NCBI RefSeq assembly: GCF_003352465.1
Contig: NZ_CP031153.1
Span: 250,001-314,000, forward strand
Reading direction: 5' to 3'
Length of the DNA: 64,000 nt
From: Kordia sp. SMS9
GTDB taxonomy: Bacteria > Bacteroidota > Bacteroidia > Flavobacteriales > Flavobacteriaceae
This document shows, one piece after another, positions 1 through 9,004 of this stretch (position 1 is its first letter; each line of letters opens with the position of its first letter). Both the position numbers and the translations under genes were made by a program. The notes beneath the pieces are model-generated. The model ran no database searches. It worked only from the letters and a program-made list of their open reading frames with translations, and was not told the DNA's origin.

Positions 1-360
1 TATCATTCAAAAAAATAATCAGAACGTATTGCTGAAAACCAAAACTTCCCGTTTTAGCGGCTGCAAATATAATCACCTTTTTATAACTTCCTAATACTTT
101 TTTAAGCCTTTTTTTAATACTAATTCTAACAGCTTATTCACTAGGCATTTAGAAGGGAAAGTTTTTTTGATTTTTGCCGAAGTTCCAAACTTAAATTAAC
201 CATCCTTACAGAATTTATTGGCGCGCGAATTCAAGTTGATTGAAGCCCCAAACTTCAACTAGCAAATTGGAAACACAAGCAGTCCAAGTTATAAACTTGA
301 ACTGGTCATGTCGAAGTTGCAAACTTCGAATAGCAATTGAAAACTTCGAATAGCGTGGGT
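1..360. repeat. gene-free stretch with AACTTC hairpin repeats
   Basis: No convincing gene. The right half carries about five degenerate copies of a short self-complementary unit of the form GAAGTTGCAAACTTC, usually followed by RAMTAGC, near 178-193, 242-262, 285-300, 312-334 and 340-354. Several copies can fold into small hairpins. They lie just past the stop codon of the porin gene, so they may act as a 3' end structure, but this is inference. Confidence 0.5.
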
Positions 361-2364
361 TTATGAGAAGAAATTCCAGACGAGTCCGAAACGGATGATG
401 AAATCGCGATACGGTTGGTTTGGTGCTGAGAAGAATTCGTAGCCTGTAAACGATGAATTTAAATGCTCTAACTTGAAATAGATGCGTGTACGCCGTACTT
501 TGGCATTGATGAAGACATCAAAACGTGGGAAGCCTCCAATTTTTTGCTGGTTTTGACTATAAAATTCCCCCAGTAATGGACTGTATGCATCTCCGAAGTA
601 TTCCGTGAAATAGTTGAATGTGATTCCCGTTTGAATGAATAATGCTTTTTTAAACCATTTGTCCGTGTAGTATATGGTGTTTCTAGTGACCAATTCTGGG
701 ACATTGAATACATCGCCTGTTTGCCCAACTTGCTGATACATTATGGTATTGTTGAGCGCAAATTTCCCATAACGGAATTCGCGTCCTACTTTTACTTTTA
801 AGTATGTTATTGCATCTTGACTTTGTTGTGGTGATATTTGCGCTCCATCAGTGAGTCCTGAAAAGTATGTAAAGTTGTCTAGCGATGTAAAACTCACATC
901 GGCATTCAACCACTTTTTGGATTTTAAACTGAAATTGATACTTTGCGTGCGTTCATTTTCAAAACTGTTTCGCCAATTGTAGGCAATGTAATCACTTTGA
1001 TTTACCAAAAAGTTAAAGTTTGGTGCTTTGGAATTTATGACAATTGAAGCTCCAAGATCTATGTCTTCATTTAGTTTGTAGCGCGCACTTCCTGTGAAGT
1101 AGTTTCCACCAAGTTCTCCCGAGATATTTGCTAGTAAATCTGCTTTCAGTCGGATTCCTGCAATGGTGTGTTGCCATTGCCCTCCAATAGCGATGACATC
1201 GCCTTCTAGTTGGTTTGGAACTACATTACCATCTGCTGTGTACAAGATTTTATCAAAGAAGTAATTGTATTTTGTATGATTGGCTTTGAATTTTACGTCT
1301 CCAAATGTTTTTGTGGTGTAACTTAGACTTGCTTGATTGAATAGTTTTCGCAACTGCGTACGATCTCTTAATGATGATGACACAAAAGCATCTCCAAACA
1401 GTTCATTTTCTGAGTCTTGATTGAAAATGTAATATTTTGTTTCGTAATTGAATGTGTGCCCAATGCGCAAGTTATTGTCTCGTAAAGAATCTTTTTGTCG
1501 AACGATTTTGTAGTCATGCTCTAAATAATAGCGTTTTCCAACGAGAATGTTTTCTGCATTTTGAAATTGAACTGCCAAGCGCGAACGATCGGTGAATTCT
1601 TCTACGCCCGTTACAAAGTCCGTAACTGCTTCTGCCGTTAATCCTCCGTTTTCGTTGTTCAGCACATCTTGTGAATAGAAATGTGCCCGCAATCCGTAGC
1701 GATCATTTTTGGTTCGGTAGTTTGCAGTAAGTTTGAAGTTTCCTGTACTACTAAGTACGTTTTGATATTTCCCCAAAGAACGCATTCCTTTGTAAGCGAT
1801 GGAAAAATTCATTCGTTTTGACGTATTCATGGTAATAAACGCTTCTAAGAGTTGCCCTTGCTCCATGGCGGTTTTAAAGAATAACTCCGTAGTAGGTGTT
1901 GGCACGTTGAAATATTTTACATCTTCTACTTCATCATAGTTGAAGTGTTTTGCGCGCATTCCAATATCCGGAAACGCTTGTGTTCTATCAAATGAATATG
2001 TCAAACTGTTGTAGGTTTGTCCTAAATTCGCAAAAGGAATCAGTCCAAAATCATCTTTTCGAAGGTAATTGTATTTGTAATCTTTTTCAATGGTGAGCGT
2101 GGTATCTACTGCAGTGGTATCGCGTTGGTGAGAAATGATTTTGTAGAGATTGATATCATATTCTTTTCGTTCGCCTGTTTTGTCTTTTTCAGAATCGCTG
2201 TTAGCGTTACCATCAGCACGTTGCTGATTGAGTTGCTGTTTGTCTTTTGGTATGGGTTGTAACTTTTTCTGCGCTTGTACGGCAGAAATTGTAATACATG
2301 TTATGATAACGAAAAGGATGTACTTCACTTTTTTGACTTTTTTAGCGTATTCTTCACAATTCAT
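361..2364 (-). CDS. putative outer-membrane porin (Bacteroidota Porin_10-like)
   Basis: Encodes about 667 residues with an N-terminal secretion signal (a Lys-rich start, hydrophobic stretch YILFVIITCITISAV, cleavage near AQA/Q) and a long series of alternating aromatic beta strands ending in a terminal FIIRFGLVWNFFS, the C-terminal aromatic signature of outer-membrane barrels. It matches the general look of the flavobacterial putative porin family; the transported substrate is unknown. An in-frame TTG lies just upstream, but ATG at 2364 is the better start; an internal start nearer the signal peptide is possible since none of the Lys-rich prefix is needed. It is a monocistronic minus-strand gene divergent from rnhB. 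Family name from memory of similar proteins, not from a search. Confidence 0.75.
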   Translation of the reverse strand: MNCEEYAKKVKKVKYILFVIITCITISAVQAQKKLQPIPKDKQQLNQQRADGNANSDSEKDKTGERKEYDINLYKIISHQRDTTAVDTTLTIEKDYKYNYLRKDDFGLIPFANLGQTYNSLTYSFDRTQAFPDIGMRAKHFNYDEVEDVKYFNVPTPTTELFFKTAMEQGQLLEAFITMNTSKRMNFSIAYKGMRSLGKYQNVLSSTGNFKLTANYRTKNDRYGLRAHFYSQDVLNNENGGLTAEAVTDFVTGVEEFTDRSRLAVQFQNAENILVGKRYYLEHDYKIVRQKDSLRDNNLRIGHTFNYETKYYIFNQDSENELFGDAFVSSSLRDRTQLRKLFNQASLSYTTKTFGDVKFKANHTKYNYFFDKILYTADGNVVPNQLEGDVIAIGGQWQHTIAGIRLKADLLANISGELGGNYFTGSARYKLNEDIDLGASIVINSKAPNFNFLVNQSDYIAYNWRNSFENERTQSINFSLKSKKWLNADVSFTSLDNFTYFSGLTDGAQISPQQSQDAITYLKVKVGREFRYGKFALNNTIMYQQVGQTGDVFNVPELVTRNTIYYTDKWFKKALFIQTGITFNYFTEYFGDAYSPLLGEFYSQNQQKIGGFPRFDVFINAKVRRTRIYFKLEHLNSSFTGYEFFSAPNQPYRDFIIRFGLVWNFFS

Positions 2365-2531
2365 CAAGCATTTTACGCTAGCTATGCAACAAAAGTATAC
2401 TTTTTGATCGAAATAAAAAGCTAAGTTTTGTTATTGAAATCATAAATTGTAGTTTTTGAGTCTTCTTATTTTATTTTTCAATTTTGATTTGACTTGCAGA
2501 ACAGATAGATTTGTCTATTAAGATTTTAGAC

Positions 2532-3128
2532 ATGTTAGCATTACAATTATTGGATGTACTGGAAGCAGGAACGGATGAAGCTGGACGCGGATGTCTTGCA
2601 GGACCTGTAACCGCAGCGGCCGTGATTTTACCTAAAGATTTTTCAAATGAGGTGTTAAACGACTCAAAACAGTTGAGCGAACGCAAACGTGAACTATTGC
2701 GCCCTGTTATTGAATTGGAAGCCCTAACGTTTGGCGTAGCACATATTTTTCCTATTGAGATTGACCAAATTAATATTTTGAATGCTTCTATTTTAGGAAT
2801 GCACAAAGCGATGGATCAACTTTCGGTAACTCCAAAACACATTATTGTAGATGGTAATAAATTTAAACCCTATAAAGATATTCCGCATCAAACTATTATT
2901 AAAGGCGATGGAAAGTATTTGAATATTGCTGCTGCTTCTGTATTAGCAAAAACCTATCGTGATGCGTATATGGAAAAGATTCACGAAGAGTTTCCGATGT
3001 ATAATTGGAAAAAAAATAAAGGCTATCCTACCGTAGAACATCGTGAAGCAATTAAAAAATACGGAACTACCAAATATCACCGTATGTCGTTCCGATTGCT
3101 TCCTGAACAGTATACGTTGGATTTGTAA
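2532..3128 (+). CDS. rnhB: ribonuclease HII
   Basis: 198 residues. It cleaves the RNA strand of RNA/DNA hybrids and removes single ribonucleotides from DNA, in the cytoplasm. The N-terminal [15 protein letters not shown] segment holds the first two acidic catalytic residues, VDGNKF the third region, and [12 protein letters not shown] the fourth Asp; together these are the DEDD set of type 2 RNases H. The C-terminal [15 protein letters not shown]...SF segment is also typical. An upstream in-frame TTG at 2511 would add seven residues, but ATG 2532 gives the usual family length. Convergent or downstream neighbours suggest no functional operon, although the TfoX-like gene follows after 32 nt on the same strand. 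Confidence 0.95.
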   Translation: MLALQLLDVLEAGTDEAGRGCLAGPVTAAAVILPKDFSNEVLNDSKQLSERKRELLRPVIELEALTFGVAHIFPIEIDQINILNASILGMHKAMDQLSVTPKHIIVDGNKFKPYKDIPHQTIIKGDGKYLNIAAASVLAKTYRDAYMEKIHEEFPMYNWKKNKGYPTVEHREAIKKYGTTKYHRMSFRLLPEQYTLDL

Positions 3129-3160
3129 TATATTACAAATCACTATTTTTATTTTTTAGT

Positions 3161-3484
3161 ATGTGGGAAAAACAACTTGAAATTTTTGATGCTATTGTGG
3201 CAAAATGTCCTGACTTTGCCCTAAAAGGCAAGAGTATGATTTATACTTCGGCAAACGGACACATGTTTGGTTTACTGAACAAAGCTGGCGAAATTGGCTT
3301 TCGATATTCGAAAGAAGTACAGGAAAAATATATCCAAGAATTTAACTCCGATTATTACAAATCGTATGGTGCTACGATGAAAGGATATGTGTTAATTCCT
3401 GAAAACATGCTGACGGATTTGGACAGATTAGCAGATTTGCTAAACGAAAGTTATGCGTATGTGATGTCGCTGGAGCCAAAATAG
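3161..3484 (+). CDS. TfoX/Sxy N-terminal-domain-like protein
   Basis: 107 residues. The pattern of an early MIYTSANGHMFGLLNKAGEIGFR strand pair, followed by a conserved Tyr/Gly-rich middle and a final PENMLTDLDRLADLL helix, resembles the stand-alone TfoX N-terminal domain (known in competence regulators and in many small proteins of unknown role). There is no C-terminal helix-hairpin-helix domain, so I do not call it a competence regulator. It starts 32 nt after rnhB and is probably cotranscribed with it. The family call is by eye and moderately certain; the function is unknown. Confidence 0.6.
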   Translation: MWEKQLEIFDAIVAKCPDFALKGKSMIYTSANGHMFGLLNKAGEIGFRYSKEVQEKYIQEFNSDYYKSYGATMKGYVLIPENMLTDLDRLADLLNESYAYVMSLEPK

Positions 3485-3608
3485 CATTTTTGTTAATAAC
3501 AACTGTAATTCTATTACCGCGAACCTAATTGGGAAATTGGTAAGTTTTATATTTTTGTAAAGATATAAAAGGGCAACGACACCAGATGGTGTTTTAAATA
3601 GAAATTAC

Positions 3609-6056
3609 ATGCAAAGAATTTTCATTCTTCTTCTCATTATACTAAGTATTGGTTGTGAAACCGAAATTCCTAAAAGGTCTTCACTTTTGGCATACGCGCC
3701 ACTACATGCTTCGGCTATTATTCAGATTCAGAATTTTGAAAGTTTCCGCAGTGAATTAAAAAATAATCAGTTGCTAAAATCATTTCGAAAACCTGCGTTT
3801 AAAACAGATTTTAATGCCTTTGTGGAATATTTGCAATATGTAAAACCAATGTCAAAATCGTTGTTGTGTTTTAATGAATTGGGAAAGAATAGTTTTGAAT
3901 ATACGTTTATTACTAAAATGCATCCTGATTTGATTGCGCTCGATTCGTTGGCGAAAGTTTCTACCGAAAAAATTACCTATGAAGGCAACACAATCACGAA
4001 AACAACACTGAACAATCGTGTGAATTATACCTTTATTGCAGATAGTATTTTTGTAAATTCGTCTTCGGAATTGTTGATTGAAAATTGCATTCGTTCGTAC
4101 AAAAAGGCAACAGTATCAGAAGCGATGAAAAAAGTGTACGCTACGATTGACGAAACGAAATCGGCGACTATTTTGGCGAATCCGAAGTATCTGCAGCCTT
4201 TGTTGAAGAAGTTATTCCCAAATGCAACTACAAATATCGTTTCAAATTTTGGTGCGCAAGCCGCATTGGATGTAAGTATTTTGCCTGATGAGTTGTCTTT
4301 TACCGGAATTATCACTGCGAACGATTCGCTTGATCATTCGCTGAGTTCTTTGAAAAATACAATTCCAAGAGCTTCGAAAATCGCAAAAGTGATTCCGCCA
4401 TTTTTTGAACATTTTACGGCGGTTACGTTTGATGCCTACGAGAAGTTTCACCCAGCAACTAAAAATTCACTGTTAGATGCATTGGAAGAAGTTGCCACGT
4501 TTTCTTTTAACGGAACTACTTTTACAGGATTTCGATTTATTTCTTCCAGCAATGAAGCCTTCACACAGTTACAAACCAAACCTGAAATAAGCACCGTTCG
4601 AAACAGTAAGATTCACAAAAACGAAGATGATACACTTTTTAAGGATCATTTTACGCCGTTTATCAATCAGTTTGACAATCGTCATTTTGTGATTTTAGAC
4701 GAATATATGGTGTTTTGTGAACCTGATGGTTTGCGCAGTTTGGCAATGTTGATTGGCATGTACAAAGACAAACAAACACTGTTTTACAAAGAGAATTATA
4801 TAGAAACGATCAAAAATTTAAGCGATGAATCTTCGTTGCTGATGATGGTGAATACGGAAAAGTTTAAGAAAACATTCGCGGAAAGTGCTCCAAAGAAATA
4901 TCAAAAAGAAATTGCTAGTATGAATCTGGAAGAATATCCGTTTGCCACCTTGCAATTTACCAACGAAAAAGGAAGTAATTATGCACATGTACACGGAATT
5001 TTGAAGCGAAATACTGTCAAACCTTCCGAGAATACCATTTCGCAATTGTTGAATGTTGTGTTGGATAATCCTGCCGTTTCCAATCCGCAGTTTGTAAAAA
5101 ATCATGTGACAAAACGAAAGGAAATTATCGTTCAAGATGATCAAAACATGTTGTATTTGATTTCTACCGCAGGAAAAGTATTGTGGAAAAAGGAAGTTGA
5201 CGGACGTATTTTAGGAAAGATTTCACAAGTAGATTTGTATAAAAATGGACGTTTGCAATTGGCATTTACGACACCGCAATCTTTTTATGTGTTGGATAGA
5301 AACGGAAATGACGTACAACCGTATCCGAGAAAAGCAAAGAAAAGCTACACGCAACCTGTTGCAATTTTTGATTATGACAAATCGAGAAATTACCGTTTTG
5401 TATTTACCGAAGGCAACAAAGTGGACATGCGCGACAAGAAACTAAACAAAGTCGCTGGATTTAAGTTTTCTGGCTCGGAGAACGATTTTATCAATCCGCC
5501 GCAGCATTTTAGAGTACAAACGAAAGATTATATTACGTTTCAGGAAAGCAACGGGAAATTGCACATTTTGTCGCGCACTGGAAAACCGAGAATTACGCCT
5601 AAGAAAAACATTCAGTTTTCGGACAATACGATGTACATTCACAACAATCTTTTTACGACGTCTGATCGCGATGGAAATTTGATTCAGATTGATAGCAAAG
5701 GACAGTTTCAAACGACAAAATTGCCTGTAGAAGCCAATCACGATGTCGTAATGACAACCAAAACTTTGGTGAGTTTCTTTGAGAATAAATTGCGCATCAA
5801 AGACAAAACCGTGGAACTCGATTTTGGTTCGTATAGCAAACCGAAGCTCTTTTTAATTCGCAATAAAATTTACGTAAGTATTACTGATAAAGACGCGCGA
5901 AAAGTGTACTTATTTGACAGCAACGCCAAACCGATTGCAGGTTTTCCAGTGTTTGGAAGTTCTGCAATAGATCTTGACAATTTTGACAAAGACACTCAAT
6001 TGGAAGCTGTAACCAAAGGAGAAAACAATACGATTTTGGTGTATAAGTTGAATTAG
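3609..6056 (+). CDS. large lipoprotein of unknown function (DUF3352-like, C-terminal propeller-like repeats)
   Basis: 815 residues. A short signal peptide ends in a lipobox LSIGC with the acylated Cys at residue 16, followed by Glu-Thr-Glu, so it should be a surface or periplasmic lipoprotein. The first ~500 residues look like the alpha/beta repeats of DUF3352-type proteins. From about residue 510 there are repeated short strands with Gly/Asp turns (WKKEVDGRILGKISQVDLYKNG and LYLISTAGKVLW-type segments) like PQQ or WD-type blades. No catalytic motif is recognisable. It follows a short leader with no obvious promoter and is followed by the 7-bp tandem repeat. Related flavobacterial proteins are often mislabelled as RNase HII because of the neighbouring gene. 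Confidence 0.65.
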   Translation: MQRIFILLLIILSIGCETEIPKRSSLLAYAPLHASAIIQIQNFESFRSELKNNQLLKSFRKPAFKTDFNAFVEYLQYVKPMSKSLLCFNELGKNSFEYTFITKMHPDLIALDSLAKVSTEKITYEGNTITKTTLNNRVNYTFIADSIFVNSSSELLIENCIRSYKKATVSEAMKKVYATIDETKSATILANPKYLQPLLKKLFPNATTNIVSNFGAQAALDVSILPDELSFTGIITANDSLDHSLSSLKNTIPRASKIAKVIPPFFEHFTAVTFDAYEKFHPATKNSLLDALEEVATFSFNGTTFTGFRFISSSNEAFTQLQTKPEISTVRNSKIHKNEDDTLFKDHFTPFINQFDNRHFVILDEYMVFCEPDGLRSLAMLIGMYKDKQTLFYKENYIETIKNLSDESSLLMMVNTEKFKKTFAESAPKKYQKEIASMNLEEYPFATLQFTNEKGSNYAHVHGILKRNTVKPSENTISQLLNVVLDNPAVSNPQFVKNHVTKRKEIIVQDDQNMLYLISTAGKVLWKKEVDGRILGKISQVDLYKNGRLQLAFTTPQSFYVLDRNGNDVQPYPRKAKKSYTQPVAIFDYDKSRNYRFVFTEGNKVDMRDKKLNKVAGFKFSGSENDFINPPQHFRVQTKDYITFQESNGKLHILSRTGKPRITPKKNIQFSDNTMYIHNNLFTTSDRDGNLIQIDSKGQFQTTKLPVEANHDVVMTTKTLVSFFENKLRIKDKTVELDFGSYSKPKLFLIRNKIYVSITDKDARKVYLFDSNAKPIAGFPVFGSSAIDLDNFDKDTQLEAVTKGENNTILVYKLN

Positions 6057-6063
6057 GGTTTTG

Positions 6064-6105
6064 GGTGTTAGGTGTTAGGTGTTAGGTGTTAGGTGTTAGG
6101 TGTTA
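6064..6105. repeat. 7-bp tandem repeat, six copies
   Basis: Six perfect head-to-tail copies of GGTGTTA directly after the lipoprotein stop codon (6056). A likely slipped-strand mutable tract in non-coding DNA. Confidence 0.9.
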
Positions 6106-6310
6106 GAAAAATACTTTTTCATTTTTCATTTTTCATTTAGCGTTTTATATTTTTTTTGATTGTTGCGTGTTTAAACTAATAAACTTCTTTTTTAACCACG
6201 AATTCACAAATGATTTTAGACTAACTTTTATGATGATTTACTCGAATTTTTAAGCCTAACTTCAATTTAAAATTTAGCATTCAACATTTGAAACTTCTCA
6301 CTACTCATAA

Positions 6311-6521
6311 CTCACTACTTCTTGTCACGAATGCACAAATTGTCTTTTTTGGTTTGCAGTTAGATTTTCACGAATTATTTCCTTTGAAACTTCTCAATAC
6401 TCAATACTCAATACTCACTACTCACTACTTCTTATCACGAATGCACAAAATTGTCTTTTTTGGTTTGCAGTTAGATTTTCACGAATTATTTCCTTTGAAA
6501 CTTCTCAATACTCAATACTAA
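6311..6521. repeat. direct duplication of ~100 bp, period ~110
   Basis: Two nearly identical copies (6311-6410 and 6421-6521) of a segment that begins CTCACTACTTCTT and includes ACGAATGCACAAA and TTTGGTTTGCAGTTAGATTT, then the CTCAATACTCAATACT tract. One extra A distinguishes the second copy. The whole 6057-6536 interval holds no believable gene; the open frame through the repeat is low-complexity. Confidence 0.85.
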
Positions 6522-6536
6522 CAACTCAATACTAAT

Positions 6537-7037
6537 TCAAGATTCCGAAACTCCAATCGTATCAATTTCATCACGAAGAAAAACATCTTTTTCATATTGT
6601 CGGATGCGTTTTTTTAAAATACCTGTTTCAATGAGACTCCCAATTGCATATGCAAAAATGAAAAGTGTAATAAGGTAAAAAACAAATGCTTCGCTGTTTT
6701 TTATATCCATAAAACCAAAAATACCGCCTGCTAGAAATGTAGTACTGATCAGAAGAAAATATATGTGAGATAAGATGGCACACACCAAAAAATAGGCAGG
6801 TACTTTTTTCATTCTTCGCATACGGTTGGTTTTTCGGTAATAACGGAAACTGATGAAATGATACGAAAGTGCCATGATTCCCAAAAAAATACCAAGTCCA
6901 ATAGACACTAACATAATGGCAAAGAACTTTTTAGTTTTTGGATCAGTAGCATCTTCCGTTGCACCAAAAAACATAAAGGTCATAAAGGTTACTAAAACCC
7001 CCAAAAAGACCATCAATATTATTTTTAAAACACGCAT
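6537..7037 (-). CDS. four-helix membrane protein, paralogue 5 of 5
   Basis: 166 residues. Four hydrophobic segments at about residues 5-25, 42-63, 82-107 and 122-142, a basic loop after TM2 (FRYYRKTNRMRRMKK), and a cytoplasmic-looking tail ending DEIDTIGVSES. Start codon A overlaps the stop codon of paralogue 4 (TAATG arrangement), so translation is probably coupled. It is the last member of a minus-strand series after lipB. No known domain is recognised. All five share the start MRxxKIxL, the aromatic-basic loop and the terminal EIDxIG-like tail. Confidence 0.8.
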   Translation of the reverse strand: MRVLKIILMVFLGVLVTFMTFMFFGATEDATDPKTKKFFAIMLVSIGLGIFLGIMALSYHFISFRYYRKTNRMRRMKKVPAYFLVCAILSHIYFLLISTTFLAGGIFGFMDIKNSEAFVFYLITLFIFAYAIGSLIETGILKKRIRQYEKDVFLRDEIDTIGVSES

Positions 7038-7522
7038 TAGTAGTCTACTTCTTTTCCAATATTGTCTATTTCATCCATGGTATTGTTTTCGCTACGCAAG
7101 CGTCGCATACGTTTTTTTAAGATCGAAGCTTCTAAAAAACCTAAACAACCTCCGATGATAAATAAAAAAATTACCAACAGTTGCTGCCCATTGTATCCAT
7201 ATTCGATAAGTAGTATTAAAGAATATAAGGTAACGCCTCCTACATATATTAAGAATGCAGCGAAGCAAATAGCGCCAACCCACAAGATTTTATGTATTTT
7301 TTTATGCAATCGTACGTTTTCTTTGCGTTTGTAATATTGAAAGCTTCTCACATGAAAAATAATATTGATTGCTGCTGAAATAAAGGCAAAACTCATATGG
7401 AAGTATAAAGACAGCGGAAGTTGACTTAAATTGTAACGTGAAAGTTCATACATCACAATGTATATCGCTACACCCATTACAATTAAGGAACTAATAATTA
7501 AAAGTATTTTAATAAAACGCAT
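7037..7522 (-). CDS. four-helix membrane protein, paralogue 4 of 5
   Basis: 161 residues, starting MRFIKILLIISSLIV. Same plan as its neighbours: four hydrophobic helices, basic segment FQYYKRKENVRLHKKIHKI between TM2 and TM3, RRxR patch before the tail, and the terminal motif DEIDNIGKEVDY. Overlaps the next gene by one base and follows paralogue 3 by 9 nt. Function unknown; the close spacing suggests one transcript and perhaps one hetero-oligomeric complex. Confidence 0.8.
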   Translation of the reverse strand: MRFIKILLIISSLIVMGVAIYIVMYELSRYNLSQLPLSLYFHMSFAFISAAINIIFHVRSFQYYKRKENVRLHKKIHKILWVGAICFAAFLIYVGGVTLYSLILLIEYGYNGQQLLVIFLFIIGGCLGFLEASILKKRMRRLRSENNTMDEIDNIGKEVDY

Positions 7523-7531
7523 GTAGTGATC

Positions 7532-8014
7532 CTAGTTTACGGCTCCAATATCGTCAATTTCGCTTTTAATTTCACGGTTTTCCTTCAATTTTTTGATCCG
7601 TCTTTGCAACAAAGAAGTTTCTAAAAATTCTGTAATCCCAACAACAAGAAAGACAAGCATCACAACAATTTCTTCTGATTTGACATAACCATCTGCAAAA
7701 CGACCTGCAGTATTATACAATGCCATGGATAGTAAAATAAACAGAAAACCTGGAAGTAGAAAACCTGCCATCCAGAATATTTTGTGTAGTTTTTTATCCA
7801 ATCGTTGTTTCTGCTTGCGCCTGTAAAAACGGAAACTTTTGATGTGATATATAATATTGAAGAATGAAAATACGATCAAAAGACCAAAAACAATATATAA
7901 CACATTGGGAACACCTTCTTCTCCCGCCAACATCGAAAATTGATACATGGTTAGAAGCGACATGCCAATGATTGCAAATGAAATGATGATGAATAGTATT
8001 TTTAAAACGCGCAT
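7532..8014 (-). CDS. four-helix membrane protein, paralogue 3 of 5
   Basis: 160 residues, starting MRVLKILFIIISFAI. Four predicted helices; loop RFYRRKQKQRLDKKLHKIF is nearly interchangeable with that of paralogue 4, and the tail reads KSEIDDIGAVN. This and paralogue 4 look like the most recent duplicates. Spaced 13 nt from paralogue 2. Function unknown. Confidence 0.8.
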   Translation of the reverse strand: MRVLKILFIIISFAIIGMSLLTMYQFSMLAGEEGVPNVLYIVFGLLIVFSFFNIIYHIKSFRFYRRKQKQRLDKKLHKIFWMAGFLLPGFLFILLSMALYNTAGRFADGYVKSEEIVVMLVFLVVGITEFLETSLLQRRIKKLKENREIKSEIDDIGAVN

Positions 8015-8027
8015 GAATAAATGAGTA

Positions 8028-8483
8028 TCAATGTGAATTACCTATGTCGTCAATTTCGGATGTAAACGAAGTTTTTACTAATAGGTTTATTTTTTTTCTA
8101 AGATATACAACTTCTACTATATTTAAAACTCCGTATATAAAAACACCAACCAGCACAAGAAGTATTTCCATTTGAATATCAGCCCTAAAAGCCTTTACAA
8201 ATTCAACTACAGCTACATACATTGCAAATAATGAACAACCGATAGCAGCGATCCACAATAATTTTCCAATATCAGTACTTGGTTTATTTTTTCTGTAATA
8301 TTTTAGACTTACAATATGATATCCTGCACACAAAAAGCTAAACAAAATGGTTAACGAAATCATTATCAAATCATACAATGGCATGTATTGTAGACCTGTT
8401 TTTAATCTCATAGGGAATTCAGTAGCAAACAACAATGCAATTCCAAAAGTAATGGTTAAGAGTATGATTTTAAGTATTTTCAT
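8028..8483 (-). CDS. four-helix membrane protein, paralogue 2 of 5
   Basis: About 151 residues from ATG 8483 (MKILKIILLTITFG), which aligns with the starts of the other paralogues; an in-frame GTG at 8516 would add 11 residues (FWFISYFTTF) that the others lack. Four hydrophobic helices, loop LKYYRKNKPSTD, and tail SEIDDIGNSH. The loop is shorter than in paralogues 3 and 4. Function unknown. Confidence 0.75.
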   Translation of the reverse strand: MKILKIILLTITFGIALLFATEFPMRLKTGLQYMPLYDLIMISLTILFSFLCAGYHIVSLKYYRKNKPSTDIGKLLWIAAIGCSLFAMYVAVVEFVKAFRADIQMEILLVLVGVFIYGVLNIVEVVYLRKKINLLVKTSFTSEIDDIGNSH

Positions 8484-8533
8484 AAACGTGGTAAAATATG
8501 AAATAAACCAGAACACACAAAAACTTTCACGAT

Positions 8534-9004
8534 TTATGATTCGTCTGTAGTACCTTTGATGTTGTCTATTTCTTCACGACGTTCCAGACGTTGTTTGTGA
8601 GAAACTATAAATTTATTCAAAAAATATGTATCTAACAATGTCCAAATAGCCAAAAGCGTGACAAAGATAGGAATTGCAATTAGGTCAACTTCTTTTGGAT
8701 TTTTCAACCAAGAAATAGTAGCATAAATTCCTAGAATCAACAGTGTACATCCAAAGGAAACATGCAACGCCCAGTATTTTTTGGATAATTCTTCTAATTT
8801 GCTATCAAATTCGGCAAAAGGATAAATTTCTTTCGTTTTAAAATGAAAATATACACTAAAAGCTCCTGTAACTCCTAAAAAGAAAATGGCAGTTGACGGC
8901 GTTTCTTTGTCTAAATTGCCGATATAATTAATAATTCCAACGAAGAGCAAAATAGCTGTGATTGCCGCTGTAATCATCAATAATAACAGTTTCTGAACTC
9001 TCAT
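8534..9004 (-). CDS. four-helix membrane protein, paralogue 1 of 5
   Basis: 156 residues, MRVQKLLLLMITAAI start. It is the most divergent member: helices at about 5-26, 40-56, 78-97 and 108-131, and tail EEIDNIKGTTDES, where the usual Gly is replaced by Lys. Its ATG overlaps the lipB stop codon by 4 nt (ATGA), so it is translationally coupled to lipB. Nothing suggests it takes part in lipoylation; the link may simply be operon capture. Function unknown. Confidence 0.75.
   Translation of the reverse strand: MRVQKLLLLMITAAITAILLFVGIINYIGNLDKETPSTAIFFLGVTGAFSVYFHFKTKEIYPFAEFDSKLEELSKKYWALHVSFGCTLLILGIYATISWLKNPKEVDLIAIPIFVTLLAIWTLLDTYFLNKFIVSHKQRLERREEIDNIKGTTDES

Noticed and set aside
2365..2531. 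TTG-initiated extensions of the porin (2367) and RNase HII (2511)
   Set aside because: ATG codons just downstream give the expected lengths.
6288..6521. Open frame through the 100-bp duplication
   Set aside because: Repeat-derived, low complexity, no family and no start context.
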